Shown here: piece after piece, positions 9,888-17,794 of the stretch | How positions within the stretch are numbered: the first letter of the stretch is position 1 | Layout of the letters: every line of letters starts with the position of its first letter | DNA from: JAKFDI01 sp044508835 | GTDB lineage: Bacteria; Pseudomonadota; Gammaproteobacteria; Burkholderiales; Burkholderiaceae_C | Length of the DNA stretch: 64,000 bases | Direction: 5' to 3' | Assembly: GCA_044508835.1 (NCBI GenBank) | Contig: JBIQHD010000011.1 | Location: 55,517 to 119,516, forward strand | Translations under genes and position numbers: made by a program | Notes under the pieces: model-generated | The model's database searches: none | What the model saw: the letters and a program-made list of their open reading frames with translations, nothing else | What the model was told of the DNA's origin: nothing

Positions 9888-10325
9888 TCAGCGGGAGAGC
9901 TCGTCGAGTTCGGTCCAGTCGGTGATCGGCGCCTGCGGCAGCGGCGTCGCGCCGGCGGCCACGGCGTCGCGCCCGAGGGCCTTCAGGCGACCGGCGCTCG
10001 CGCGGACGTGAAACCGCTCGGTATGGTCGAACGGCGTCTCCACGTCGGCACCGATGCGCCAGTAGACGTAGCCGATGCGCACCTTCATCGCCTTGTAGAG
10101 CGTGTCGCGCAAGCGCTTCTCGATGACCTTGCCGCCCAGCAGCGCATCGGGCTTCCATTCGTTCAGGCGAACGAACACGATCATGGCCGGCGTGTCGCCG
10201 TCGCTGCCGCCGTAGCTACGCAAGCTCACCTCGGCGCTGCCGGCGGGCAGGCCATGCAGCGCGAGGAGCGACGTGATCGCGTCGATGAGCGGTTGGCGGC
10301 TGGCAGGGGGACGCTCGGGGTTCAC
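9888..10325 (-). CDS. Conserved hypothetical protein, 145 aa
   Basis: I do not recognise a family. The protein is soluble, without signal peptide or membrane helix, and has a mixed alpha/beta pattern (strands around MIVFVRLNEW and VRIGYVYWRIG). Codon use fits the neighbours. It converges tail to tail with the EAL gene, their stop codons being adjacent. Its start faces the membrane PAS kinase across a 172-bp divergent gap that holds a copy of the CTTARG dyad. It may belong to the signalling block, but nothing in the sequence shows a function. Confidence 0.65.
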   Translation of the reverse strand: MNPERPPASRQPLIDAITSLLALHGLPAGSAEVSLRSYGGSDGDTPAMIVFVRLNEWKPDALLGGKVIEKRLRDTLYKAMKVRIGYVYWRIGADVETPFDHTERFHVRASAGRLKALGRDAVAAGATPLPQAPITDWTELDELSR

Positions 10326-10407
10326 GGCAGTTCTCGGGTCGGGTCCTACATGCTGCGCAGTCTCGCGTGCGCACGAGCCTGCCGCATCGGCGAAAGGGCT
10401 AGCGTCC

Positions 10408-10426
10408 CTTAAGAGTTTTGCTTAAC
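10408..10426. promoter_or_regulatory. Dyad CTTARG-N7-CYTAAR, copy 2
   Basis: The half-sites are CTTAAG and CTTAAC separated by 7 nt. The site is 72 bp upstream of the kinase ATG at 10498 and 83 bp upstream of the divergent hypothetical gene. It matches the sites at 5090 and 15772 in half-site, spacing and context. Confidence 0.5.
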
Positions 10427-10497
10427 GGCACGCCGCAGGGACGCTCCAGAATCGCCTGCCGGCCGTGGGGCCGCCGACGTGGGAAGGTGTCTGTTCG

Positions 10498-12261
10498 ATG
10501 TTCGTATGGCGTTGGCGTGCCGTTCTCTGTCAGATAGCGATCGGCCTGCTGCCAGTGCTCGGGATCCTCGTGTGGCGCTGGCACCATGCCGCGCCGATGG
10601 ACGCCGTCATGGCGGCTGGCTGCGGGCTTGCCGCCATCGGACTGCCGCTGTGGCATGCGCAGCGTTCGCGGCACGAAAGGGCCGTGCGGCAAGCGACCGG
10701 CGAGGCGGCCACATGCTGCAGCGGCGTGATCGATTCGCACGCTCTGCCGATGTGGATCTACGACGTGCGCACCTTGCGCATCGTCGACGTCAACGAGGCG
10801 GCCATCGCGCTGTACGGCTATGCGCGCGAGGCGTTTCTCCAGCGCTCGATCACCGATCTGCGCCCGCCGCAGGAGCAGGCGCTGCTGCGCGAACGCATCG
10901 CCCGGATCGTCGATGATTGCGCCGCGCCGGACCAGCACCGCTGGCGCCACCGCCTGGCCGATGGCAGCCTGATCACGGTCGACGTGTACGGCCGCTGGCT
11001 TGGCCCCGGCCGGACGCTGCGCGTGGTGTGCGCCATCGACCGCTCGGCCGAGCAGGATGCGCTCGAAGCCTTGCTGTGCTTGCGCGCCGAGCTCGAGCAG
11101 ACGGTCGCCGACCGCACGGCAGAACTCGAAGCGCGCGAGGCGACCTACCGGTTGCTGGCCGAACTGTCGCCGCAGATTCTGTGGCGGGCAGATGTTCGCG
11201 GACGCATCACCTACGTGAGCAACAGCTGGCACCGGCTCGTCGGCATGGTCGAGGGCCGCGGCGGCATGCCTCGCTGGATGGCCGCCATGCACCCTGACGA
11301 CCGCGCGGCCACGCTGCAGGCCTTCGAGGCCGCATCATGCGACGGTCAGCCGATGCGGGTGCGCCGGCGTTACCGTTCGCCGGGCGGCGGCTACCGCACG
11401 TTCCTGAGTGTTGGCGTGCCGGTCCCGTCGCCGACCGGCCGCTTCAGCGGCTGGGTGGGCGTGGACACCGACATCACCGAACTCGAGCAGCATGCCACGC
11501 GCCTCGCCCAGACCAATGCCGAGCTGGAAACCATGTCGTACACGGTGTCCCACGATCTGCGCGCACCGGTACAGGTGATCAAGGGATTCGTCGACGCCGT
11601 GCTCGACGGGCAGATCGGTCATGTCGATGCGCCGGCTCGCGGCGCCCTGGTGCGCGTGCAGCGCAATGCACAGCGAATGGACGAACTGCTCACCGACCTG
11701 CTGGCCCTGTCGCGCCTGGCGCACACGACGCTGCACCCGCAGCGGCTCGACCCGCTTGGCTTGGCGCGCGACACGGCGCTGCTGATGCAGGACCGGTACC
11801 GGCAACGCGCGATGGAGTTCGAGGTGGCATGGACCGACGCGCCGGCGCCGGCCGCACCGGCGCTGCTGTGGGCCGATCGCCGGTTGTTCCAGGCTGCGCT
11901 GGAGAACCTGTTCGACAACGCGGTCAAGTACACACCCGGGCCGCAGGCCTGCCGCATCGAGGTGCTGGCGCACTGCACCCACGACCACCTGGTGCTGCGC
12001 GTGTGCGACCGCGGCGTCGGCTTTCCCGAAGACCTGGCGGACCGGCTGTTTCGGCCGTTCCAGCGCCTGCATTCCGCAGATCAGTTCACGGGCAGCGGCG
12101 TCGGTCTTGCGACCGTGCAGCGCATCATTCACTTGCATGATGGCACCATCGACGGGCACAACCGCGAGGGCGGCGGTGCATTGTTTACCCTGCGCATGCC
12201 GCTGCCGCCCGTGGGCAGCAGCGCAGATGCGCTCACGACGACGAACACGAGGAAGCCATGA
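10498..12261 (+). CDS. Membrane-anchored PAS histidine kinase
   Basis: Protein of 587 aa. Two hydrophobic segments near residues 8-26 and 35-52 should anchor it in the inner membrane with little periplasmic sequence. Two PAS domains follow (about 75-195 and 215-335), separated by a coiled coil. Then come HisKA with H-box SYTVSHDLRAP and a HATPase domain with N box (NLFDNAVKYT) and G boxes (DRGVGF, GSGVGL). This is the phytochrome/bacteriophytochrome-like kinase class that usually signals to small single-domain receivers. The next gene, overlapping by ATGA, is exactly such a receiver. The ATG at 10498 is preferred over an ATG-like start 33 bp upstream because it begins just before the first helix. 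Confidence 0.9.
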   Translation: MFVWRWRAVLCQIAIGLLPVLGILVWRWHHAAPMDAVMAAGCGLAAIGLPLWHAQRSRHERAVRQATGEAATCCSGVIDSHALPMWIYDVRTLRIVDVNEAAIALYGYAREAFLQRSITDLRPPQEQALLRERIARIVDDCAAPDQHRWRHRLADGSLITVDVYGRWLGPGRTLRVVCAIDRSAEQDALEALLCLRAELEQTVADRTAELEAREATYRLLAELSPQILWRADVRGRITYVSNSWHRLVGMVEGRGGMPRWMAAMHPDDRAATLQAFEAASCDGQPMRVRRRYRSPGGGYRTFLSVGVPVPSPTGRFSGWVGVDTDITELEQHATRLAQTNAELETMSYTVSHDLRAPVQVIKGFVDAVLDGQIGHVDAPARGALVRVQRNAQRMDELLTDLLALSRLAHTTLHPQRLDPLGLARDTALLMQDRYRQRAMEFEVAWTDAPAPAAPALLWADRRLFQAALENLFDNAVKYTPGPQACRIEVLAHCTHDHLVLRVCDRGVGFPEDLADRLFRPFQRLHSADQFTGSGVGLATVQRIIHLHDGTIDGHNREGGGALFTLRMPLPPVGSSADALTTTNTRKP

Positions 12262-12665
12262 GCCAGGTGATGCTGATCGACGACAGCGCGGATCAGATCG
12301 AACTGATGGAGCTTGCGTTCGCGACGCAAGGCATCCCGAATCCGATCGCCACCTTTGGCTCCGGCGAAGCGGCCGTGGCGGCGCTGGCATCCGGTGCGGT
12401 GACGCCCCGGCTGATCCTGCTCGACGTGAACATGCCGGGCCTCGACGGCCCTGCGACGGCAGCACGGATTCGCCGCCTGCCCGAGGGGCGCTTCGTGCCC
12501 ATCGTGATGATGTCGACATCCGACCAGCCGAGCGATGTGCGGCGCGCACGCGAGGCCGGCGCGGACGGCTACGTGCAAAAGCCGCTGGGGCAGCGAACCT
12601 GGTCGGACGTGGTCGCGAGCGTGGCCGGCTACTGGCTGGAGGTGGATCTCGGCTTCCGAGCCTGA
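12258..12665 (+). CDS. Single-domain response regulator (Rcp1-like)
   Basis: A 135-aa stand-alone REC domain with the acidic pair IDDS, the phospho-acceptor Asp in LLDVNMPG, a conserved Ser in MMSTS and the Lys in VQKPLG. It has no output domain, so it should act as a phosphate shuttle or by protein contact. Its ATGA overlap with the preceding membrane PAS kinase makes the two an obvious cognate pair. A 54-bp gap with an AAGGAGGG ribosome-binding site separates it from the next kinase. Confidence 0.92.
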   Translation: MSQVMLIDDSADQIELMELAFATQGIPNPIATFGSGEAAVAALASGAVTPRLILLDVNMPGLDGPATAARIRRLPEGRFVPIVMMSTSDQPSDVRRAREAGADGYVQKPLGQRTWSDVVASVAGYWLEVDLGFRA

Positions 12666-12719
12666 GCGCCGCGCAACGCTGAAATAGACCAGAAGAACTC
12701 AACGAAGGAGGGACAACGC

Positions 12720-13778
12720 ATGCTTCGCATCGTCTGCATCGACGACGAGCCTAACGACGTCGAACTGATCCGCCTGGCGCTGGATCGCGCCGAGCTTCCT
12801 GCCCAAGTCGAGCGAATCGACGACGAGACGGGCCTGCGCGACCGCCTGCGCCACCCGCTCGACCTGCTGCTGTGCGACTACAGCATGCCGGGGTTCTCGG
12901 CCGAGCGGGCCCTCGCGGTGGTGGCTGCCGAATCGCCAGGCCTGCCCCTGGTGGTCGTCACGCGCGCCATCGGAGAGGATGCGATCGTGCAGTTGTTCCG
13001 CAGCGGTGCCAAGGACTATGTCGGCAAGGACAAGCTGGCCCTGCTGCCGGCGGTGATCCAGCGGGTACTGCGCGAACGCACGCTGGAACTGGAGCGCCGG
13101 CGAACCGCCGAGGCGCTCGCGGATGCCAACGCCCGGCTGCGCCTTCTGTCGGCGCGGCTCGTGGGCGCTCAGGAACGCGAGCGCACGCTGATTGCTCGCG
13201 AGCTGCACGACAGTCTCGGCCAAGTGCTTACCAGCGTGGTGATCCACCTGCATGCCGCTACGCGCAGCGAGACGCCGTCCGAGGCGGAACGCTGTGCACA
13301 ACGCGCGGCGGAACTCACGCAGCAAGCCATCCGGCAGGTGAAGTCGATGTCATTCAACCTGCGCCCGGCACAGCTCGAACTGCTCGGCTTCGTGGCTGCG
13401 CTGCAGGCGACGATCGAGCGCCAGCTCGAATCGAGCGAAGTCAGCGGATCGCTGCGCGCGCGCGGCGTTGATCCCCAGCGGGCGTCTCCGGCCCAATCGG
13501 TGGCGCTGCGTGTGCTGCAGGAAGCACTGACGAACATCCTGCGTCACTCGGGCGCGGCCACGGCCACGGTGCGCTTGCTCTTCTGTAGCGGCGAGCACTT
13601 CGTGCTGACGGTTGCCGACGATGGGCGCGGGTTCGATGTGGCCAGCGCCCTCTCGGGCGGCGTGAGCGAGTCGAACCTCGGTCTTCATGGCATGCTCGAA
13701 CGTGCTGAGTTGATGGGTGGGCGCATCCGCTTCCGGTCCCGCCCGGGGCAGGGAACGCTGATCCGCCTCAGCCTCTGA
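12720..13778 (+). CDS. REC-HisKA_3 (NarX/DesK-type) histidine kinase
   Basis: Protein of 352 aa. An N-terminal REC domain (1-120; IDDEPND, phospho-acceptor in LLCDYSMPG) is followed by a coiled coil and a HisKA_3 dimerisation domain with the family H-box RELHDSLGQ. The HATPase_c domain has N box LQEALTNILRHS and G box DDGRGF. The class phosphorylates NarL/LuxR-type regulators, and one is encoded 4 bp downstream at 13783, so they are a cognate pair. The start has a strong AAGGAGGG ribosome-binding site. A receiver in front of the kinase means its activity is probably gated by another kinase, perhaps the membrane PAS kinase upstream. Confidence 0.92.
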   Translation: MLRIVCIDDEPNDVELIRLALDRAELPAQVERIDDETGLRDRLRHPLDLLLCDYSMPGFSAERALAVVAAESPGLPLVVVTRAIGEDAIVQLFRSGAKDYVGKDKLALLPAVIQRVLRERTLELERRRTAEALADANARLRLLSARLVGAQERERTLIARELHDSLGQVLTSVVIHLHAATRSETPSEAERCAQRAAELTQQAIRQVKSMSFNLRPAQLELLGFVAALQATIERQLESSEVSGSLRARGVDPQRASPAQSVALRVLQEALTNILRHSGAATATVRLLFCSGEHFVLTVADDGRGFDVASALSGGVSESNLGLHGMLERAELMGGRIRFRSRPGQGTLIRLSL

Positions 13779-13782
13779 ACAT

Positions 13783-14445
13783 ATGAACACTGCCGATTCC
13801 ATCCGTGTGGTGCTCGCCGACGACCATGACCTGGTTCGGTCGGGCCTGAAGCTGCTGCTGCAGACGGTCGCCGGGCTCGAGGTCGTGAGCGAGGCGCGAA
13901 ACGGTGAGGAACTGCTCCATGCGGTCGCGCATCACAGGCCGGATCTGGTGGTCACCGACATCTCCATGCCGACCCTCGATGGACTGAGCGCGCTCGTGAA
14001 GATCCGGGAGATGGCGATGCCGCCGCGGGTGCTCGTGGTGTCGATGCACGACTCGCCCGATTTCATTCGCCGCGCCTTCAAGCTCGGGGCCGACGGCTAC
14101 GTGATGAAGGAGGGCTCACCGCTGGAACTGGAACATGCGGTTCGCAGCGTGATGGCGGGACAGAGCTACTACAGCCCACAGGTCTCGAGAAAGCTGCTCC
14201 AGGCGCACGAGCGCTCGCCCGAAGAGGTGCTGACCGAACGGCAGATCGAGATCATCGGCCTCATCGCACGCGGCCACGCCACCAAGGAGATCGGCTTCAA
14301 GCTCGGCCTGAGTCCGAAGACGGTGGACGTACACCGGGCTCGCATCATGGAGCGCCTTGGCATCGACGACGTGGCGGGCCTCACGCTGTACTGCGTCCGC
14401 CACGGCCTGGTGCAGCCGGCACGCGACCGGCGAGACGGGAAGTGA
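13783..14445 (+). CDS. NarL/LuxR-family response regulator
   Basis: A 220-aa DNA-binding regulator. The REC domain (5-125) has LADDHDL, the phospho-acceptor in VTDISMPT, and Lys in VMKEGS. A C-terminal LuxR-type helix-turn-helix (about 150-210) contains LTERQIEIIGLIARG and the recognition helix SPKTVDVHRARIMERLG. It directly follows its likely kinase (4-bp gap). It is the only DNA-binding regulator in the signalling block, so it is the first candidate to bind the CTTARG-N7-CYTAAR dyads found at three promoters of the block; that link is inference. Confidence 0.93.
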   Translation: MNTADSIRVVLADDHDLVRSGLKLLLQTVAGLEVVSEARNGEELLHAVAHHRPDLVVTDISMPTLDGLSALVKIREMAMPPRVLVVSMHDSPDFIRRAFKLGADGYVMKEGSPLELEHAVRSVMAGQSYYSPQVSRKLLQAHERSPEEVLTERQIEIIGLIARGHATKEIGFKLGLSPKTVDVHRARIMERLGIDDVAGLTLYCVRHGLVQPARDRRDGK

Positions 14446-14521
14446 GCGCCGTGGACGCCGGTGCGGGATGGCTTGGGCGCGCTGTGCGGCGACGGCGTCA
14501 AGCAGACCTCGTCGTCAGCCC

Positions 14522-15628
14522 TCAGACGCCGAAGCGCCGCATGAACGCATCCACCACGTCCGGGTCGTAGCGGCTCCCGCGGAACCGGGCCAGGCGGTTC
14601 AAGGCCTGTTCGCGCGACAGGCGCTGCGTCTCCAGCGCTCCGGCGAGGTAGTACTCGAAGTCCGAAGCAACCCGAAGGATGCGTGCGCCCCACGGAATGC
14701 GGCCGCGTCGGGCGTTCTCCGGCGCTCCCGTGCCATCGAAGTTTTCGTTCACGTGCCGCAGAACGATCCCGGCGCCTCGCAGAGACGGGAACGCGCGCAG
14801 CGTCTTCTCACCCTCCATCGGGTGGCGAAGCAGCACAGACAACTGTTCGCCGTCGAGCGCTTCCATCGGCATTCGCAGCAGCGCGTCGGGCAGCGTCAGC
14901 TTGCCGATGTCCTGAAGAAGCGCGGCGAACGTGAGGTTGTGCAGCGCCTCGCCTTCCACGCCGAGCGACGCGCCCAGCGTACGCGCATTGCCCGCCACCA
15001 CGCGCGCGCATCGGGCCGTGAGCCCACCGCGCATCTCGATCAGGCTCGAGAACAGGCGGACCGCCTGCGAAAAGTCGGGCTTCAGGCGATCGATGACGTG
15101 GTGCAGCTCGCAGACCGTCGAGCCAAGCGCCTCAGTGCGTTCGACAACCCACTCTTCCAGTGCGGCGTTGGCAGCGTGCAGTCGATCGTTCTGCTGCCGG
15201 GCGATCTCGAGGAGCGCGTTTCGCTCGCGCTCGAGAGCCCTTCTTTCCAGGCCATCGAGGAGCGCCTGATGCAAGAGAGAGTCATTCCATGGCTTCTCCA
15301 CGTACCGGAAGATTTCGGCCTCGTTGATCGCCGCCACGGCCAACGGAACGTCGGCGTGGCCGGTCAGCAGTACGCGAACCGCGTCGGGCGCGTGCAATCG
15401 GGATCTCGTCAACAGTTCAGCCCCGTCGATGCCCGGCATGCGCATGTCACTGACGATGGCGTCCACGGGCTGCCGTTCGAGCACGCGCAGGGCCTCTGCA
15501 CCACAGGCGGCGGTCGTCGTGTCGAAGCCCAGTGCACGCAGTGAGCGCTGCAACGCCTTGAGCACGTTGGGCTCGTCATCGACCAGCAGGATTCGAGCCC
15601 CGTGGTGGGTTTGATGCGCCGCGGACAT
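14522..15628 (-). CDS. Response regulator with degenerate HD-GYP domain (paralogue)
   Basis: Protein of 368 aa with REC (about 10-125; VDDEPN, VSDMRMPG), a linker helix and an HD-GYP-like domain (about 165-365). As in the protein at 5204-6565, the metal residues are changed: QDIGK replaces HDIGK and VNENFDGTGAP replaces the HHE/GYP motif. Sequence identity to that protein is obvious by eye across both domains, so this is a local duplication. The paralogue at 5204 carries about 85 additional C-terminal residues. This gene converges with the LuxR gene and has the best copy of the CTTARG dyad 144 bp upstream. Confidence 0.85.
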   Translation of the reverse strand: MSAAHQTHHGARILLVDDEPNVLKALQRSLRALGFDTTTAACGAEALRVLERQPVDAIVSDMRMPGIDGAELLTRSRLHAPDAVRVLLTGHADVPLAVAAINEAEIFRYVEKPWNDSLLHQALLDGLERRALERERNALLEIARQQNDRLHAANAALEEWVVERTEALGSTVCELHHVIDRLKPDFSQAVRLFSSLIEMRGGLTARCARVVAGNARTLGASLGVEGEALHNLTFAALLQDIGKLTLPDALLRMPMEALDGEQLSVLLRHPMEGEKTLRAFPSLRGAGIVLRHVNENFDGTGAPENARRGRIPWGARILRVASDFEYYLAGALETQRLSREQALNRLARFRGSRYDPDVVDAFMRRFGV

Positions 15629-15771
15629 CGGATTGGCCGTAGACGGGTGTATAGGTGAAGACCGTGGTCGGTTCTGACGGCGCTCATGCCGGTCGAACGC
15701 TACGCCAGGTTGCGTCCCGGCAACTGTCGCCGCATGGCGATACGGCGCCGTAGGTCAATCGAGGATCGGGC

Positions 15772-15790
15772 CTTAGGCAGATTCCCTAAG
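15772..15790. promoter_or_regulatory. Dyad CTTARG-N7-CYTAAR, copy 3 (perfect)
   Basis: The half-sites CTTAGG and CCTAAG are perfect reverse complements with a 7-nt spacer. The site lies in the 248-bp gap upstream of the minus-strand REC-HD gene. It is the most symmetric of the three copies and defines the consensus. Confidence 0.5.
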
Positions 15791-15876
15791 CTAAGGGTGC
15801 CTCGACGCCTTCCGGCTCTGATGCCCTGAGGATGGCGTGACCTGCCCGGTTCTTCGGTCCACTGATTCCTAGAAGA

Positions 15877-16110
15877 ATGGCTCCCAACGGCCTCTTCAAG
15901 GCCGAGATCATCCGCCGGCGCGAGCCGTGGAAGACACGCGAGGCGGTCGAACTCGCGACGCTGGAGTGGGTCTCGTGGTTCAACCACCATCGCCTGCTCG
16001 AACCCATCGGCTACATCCCGCCGGCCGAGGCCGAGGCAAACTATTGGCGTGAGAGGGCCGAGGCAGTCATCACCAAGCCTGCTTCGTCGACAGCGCCACA
16101 GGAGGGTTGA
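15877..16110 (+). pseudogene. IS3-family transposase (OrfB) C-terminal remnant
   Basis: A 77-codon open stretch matching the C-terminal end of IS3-group OrfB integrases: NGLFKAE, the EAVELATLEWVSWFN block, RLLEPIGYIPPAEAEANYW. The catalytic DDE core upstream is absent, so it is dead. The sequence about 80-140 bp downstream (about 16190-16250, including CCTCCTCGAAACCCGG and GTGGTTCA) resembles the usual right end of such elements, suggesting the remnant runs to near 16250. It marks the border between the signalling block and the accessory island. Confidence 0.8.
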
Positions 16111-16325
16111 ACCATGAATACATGGCCCAACCGGGGGGCCTCCGGCGGCCCCTGCGGGGGCTGAAAGAGAGAAAGCCTGAGCCCAGGAATCGTCAGACCA
16201 AGGCGGTCTGACTCAAGCCAACAGGCCTCCTCGAAACCCGGTGTGGTTCATCGAGCAGCATGGACAACTGCGCCGGCGTGAGCACGACGCCGCCATCGGA
16301 CGCAGCCGGCCAGACGCGTACGCCA

Positions 16326-16349
16326 GATGTCTAGAGCCGACTAGACATC
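16326..16349. repeat. 9-bp perfect inverted repeat
   Basis: GATGTCTAG and CTAGACATC are separated by 6 nt, in the gene-free gap after the IS3 remnant. It might be an operator, a hairpin or a relic of an element end. Confidence 0.55.
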
Positions 16350-16479
16350 GGATTTCAACGGGAGAGGTCCGCGTTCCAAGAACGCGCGTTCACAGTACGA
16401 CGCACGGCTCTTGTCTCAACCAAGTCGGCGCGCGAGCGTTGAGTTTGGCAACAACTATGCAACAACTAGGCAATTCCCG

Positions 16480-16521
16480 GTGCGTTTTGTTGTCCAGCTG
16501 GTGCGTTTTGTTGCCTAGCTG
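16480..16521. repeat. Tandem 21-bp direct repeat
   Basis: Two adjacent 21-bp units beginning GTGCGTTTTGTTG differ at two positions. The second ends in TTGCCTAG, which is the reverse complement of CTAGGCAA located about 40 bp upstream. The repeat lies 62 bp beyond the stop of the AAA+ gene. Confidence 0.6.
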
Positions 16522-16582
16522 AGCAACTCACGCAAGCTCGCGCAGCAAGTTTCAGCGTTTCGTCGAGTCTGCGTGGGACCAT

Positions 16583-17794
16583 TCAGTGCAGCTTCGGCCC
16601 ATCAGCCAGCACCCCGATCTCGTCGCACACCTGCGCCTCGCCGATCTGTTCGCGTCTGTCGCGCACGGCTGCCGCGACCGCCTTTTCGACAGTGCGCAAG
16701 ATCAGTCGCGGGCTCAGGTGCGCCAGCACATAAATCGCCTGTCGCTCGAACCTCACCCGCTCCGTCAGCCCCAGCCGTTCCAGCACCGAACCCGCGATCT
16801 GCGAGGCCACCTGCACCGACTGATCCGGCGACGGCGGCGCCAGGCTGAAGATCTCCATGCGGCTCAGCAGCGGCGTCTGCAGCCCTCGGATGCTGTTGGC
16901 CGTGGCAATGTAGGTGGTCAGGCTCGCATCGATTTCGATTTCGCTCGAGGCGTCCACCGTGTGCCGGGCGTTCTGCGGCTCCAGCGTCCCATGCAGCTGC
17001 CCCAGCGGGTCACCGGTGCGCCCGTTGTCACTGGCCGCCTTGTCCAGCTCGTCCAGCAGGATCACCGGGTTGGCGGCATCCCCCAGCGCGATCAGCTTGA
17101 ACAGCAACCCCGATTCGCTGTTGCTCCAGTGCTTGTCCGAGCCGCGCAGCTGCGTGCCGGCACTGGGCTGATCGAAGGCGATCGAGGCGTACGGGGCGCC
17201 GAGCACCTGTGCCAGCCGATGGCTGAACAGCGTCTTGCCGATGCCCGGCGGGCCGAGCAGCAGCATCGGCGGGATGCGCACCGGCGCATGGGTGGCCTCG
17301 GCCACCGCCAGCGTGTTGCGGATCAACCGGATGGGATCGCTGAAGTTGGGCAGTTCGGCCTCGAGTGTGTCCAGCGCCTGCGTCGCGTCATCCGGGCGGG
17401 CGATGCGCCGGTCCGGGCCGAGCGCGGTCAGGCGTTCGCGGAGTGCGCGCCGGCGCTGATGCACGTCGTGATCCGCCGTGGTCACCTTCACCTGTTCGTC
17501 GCCTGCCAGCACCTGCTCGGAGAATCGGGGCAGCACGCGGTAGAAACCCGGCTGCGGCTTGGCGGGGTACGTGGCGGCGGCGGCTTCGGTGCGCGCGAGA
17601 GCTTCCTTCTTGGCTTGGCGATCCTTGCGGCGCTCCTTCGCCCGCTCCCGCAGCAGCTGCGCCTGCGCCTGCTTCGCTTCCTTCTCACGGATCTCGTCCA
17701 CCACCTTCTGCGGCAGAAGCAGCGGGCCCATGGGGGTACGCACGAGGGCGTAGCCGAAAGGCGGCGGGGGACTGGGTTCGCGGCGCACGCTCAT
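16583..17794 (-). CDS. Lon-like AAA+ ATPase without protease domain
   Basis: Protein of 403 aa. The N-terminal 130 residues include a Lys/Ala/Glu-rich coiled coil. The AAA+ module has Walker A GPPGIGKT near residue 180, Walker B VILLDELDK near 243, a sensor-like YIATANS and LLSRMEI. The order and wording of these motifs match the ATPase of Lon protease, but no Ser-Lys protease domain follows; the C-terminus is only the small helical AAA lid. It may remodel a partner protein or DNA complex. I chose the ATG at 17794 because it overlaps the stop of the OB/HD gene (ATGA), so the two are translationally coupled and probably act together. The longer upstream reading lies wholly inside the HD gene. 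Confidence 0.82.
   Translation of the reverse strand: MSVRREPSPPPPFGYALVRTPMGPLLLPQKVVDEIREKEAKQAQAQLLRERAKERRKDRQAKKEALARTEAAAATYPAKPQPGFYRVLPRFSEQVLAGDEQVKVTTADHDVHQRRRALRERLTALGPDRRIARPDDATQALDTLEAELPNFSDPIRLIRNTLAVAEATHAPVRIPPMLLLGPPGIGKTLFSHRLAQVLGAPYASIAFDQPSAGTQLRGSDKHWSNSESGLLFKLIALGDAANPVILLDELDKAASDNGRTGDPLGQLHGTLEPQNARHTVDASSEIEIDASLTTYIATANSIRGLQTPLLSRMEIFSLAPPSPDQSVQVASQIAGSVLERLGLTERVRFERQAIYVLAHLSPRLILRTVEKAVAAAVRDRREQIGEAQVCDEIGVLADGPKLH

Larger units (their letters stand above)
16111..16582. other. Gene-free, repeat-rich gap
   Basis: I see no convincing gene in these 472 bp. The left part is probably the tail of the IS3 remnant. The rest holds a perfect 9-bp inverted repeat (16326-16349), short direct repeats of GCAACAACT, and a tandem 21-bp repeat (16480-16521). 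It could be an end of an older mobile element. Confidence 0.5.

Noticed and set aside
16241..16522. A 93-codon open frame in the repeat-rich gap
   Set aside because: There is no similarity to a known family, it is rich in Arg and Ser, and it overlaps the tandem repeat and the probable IS end.
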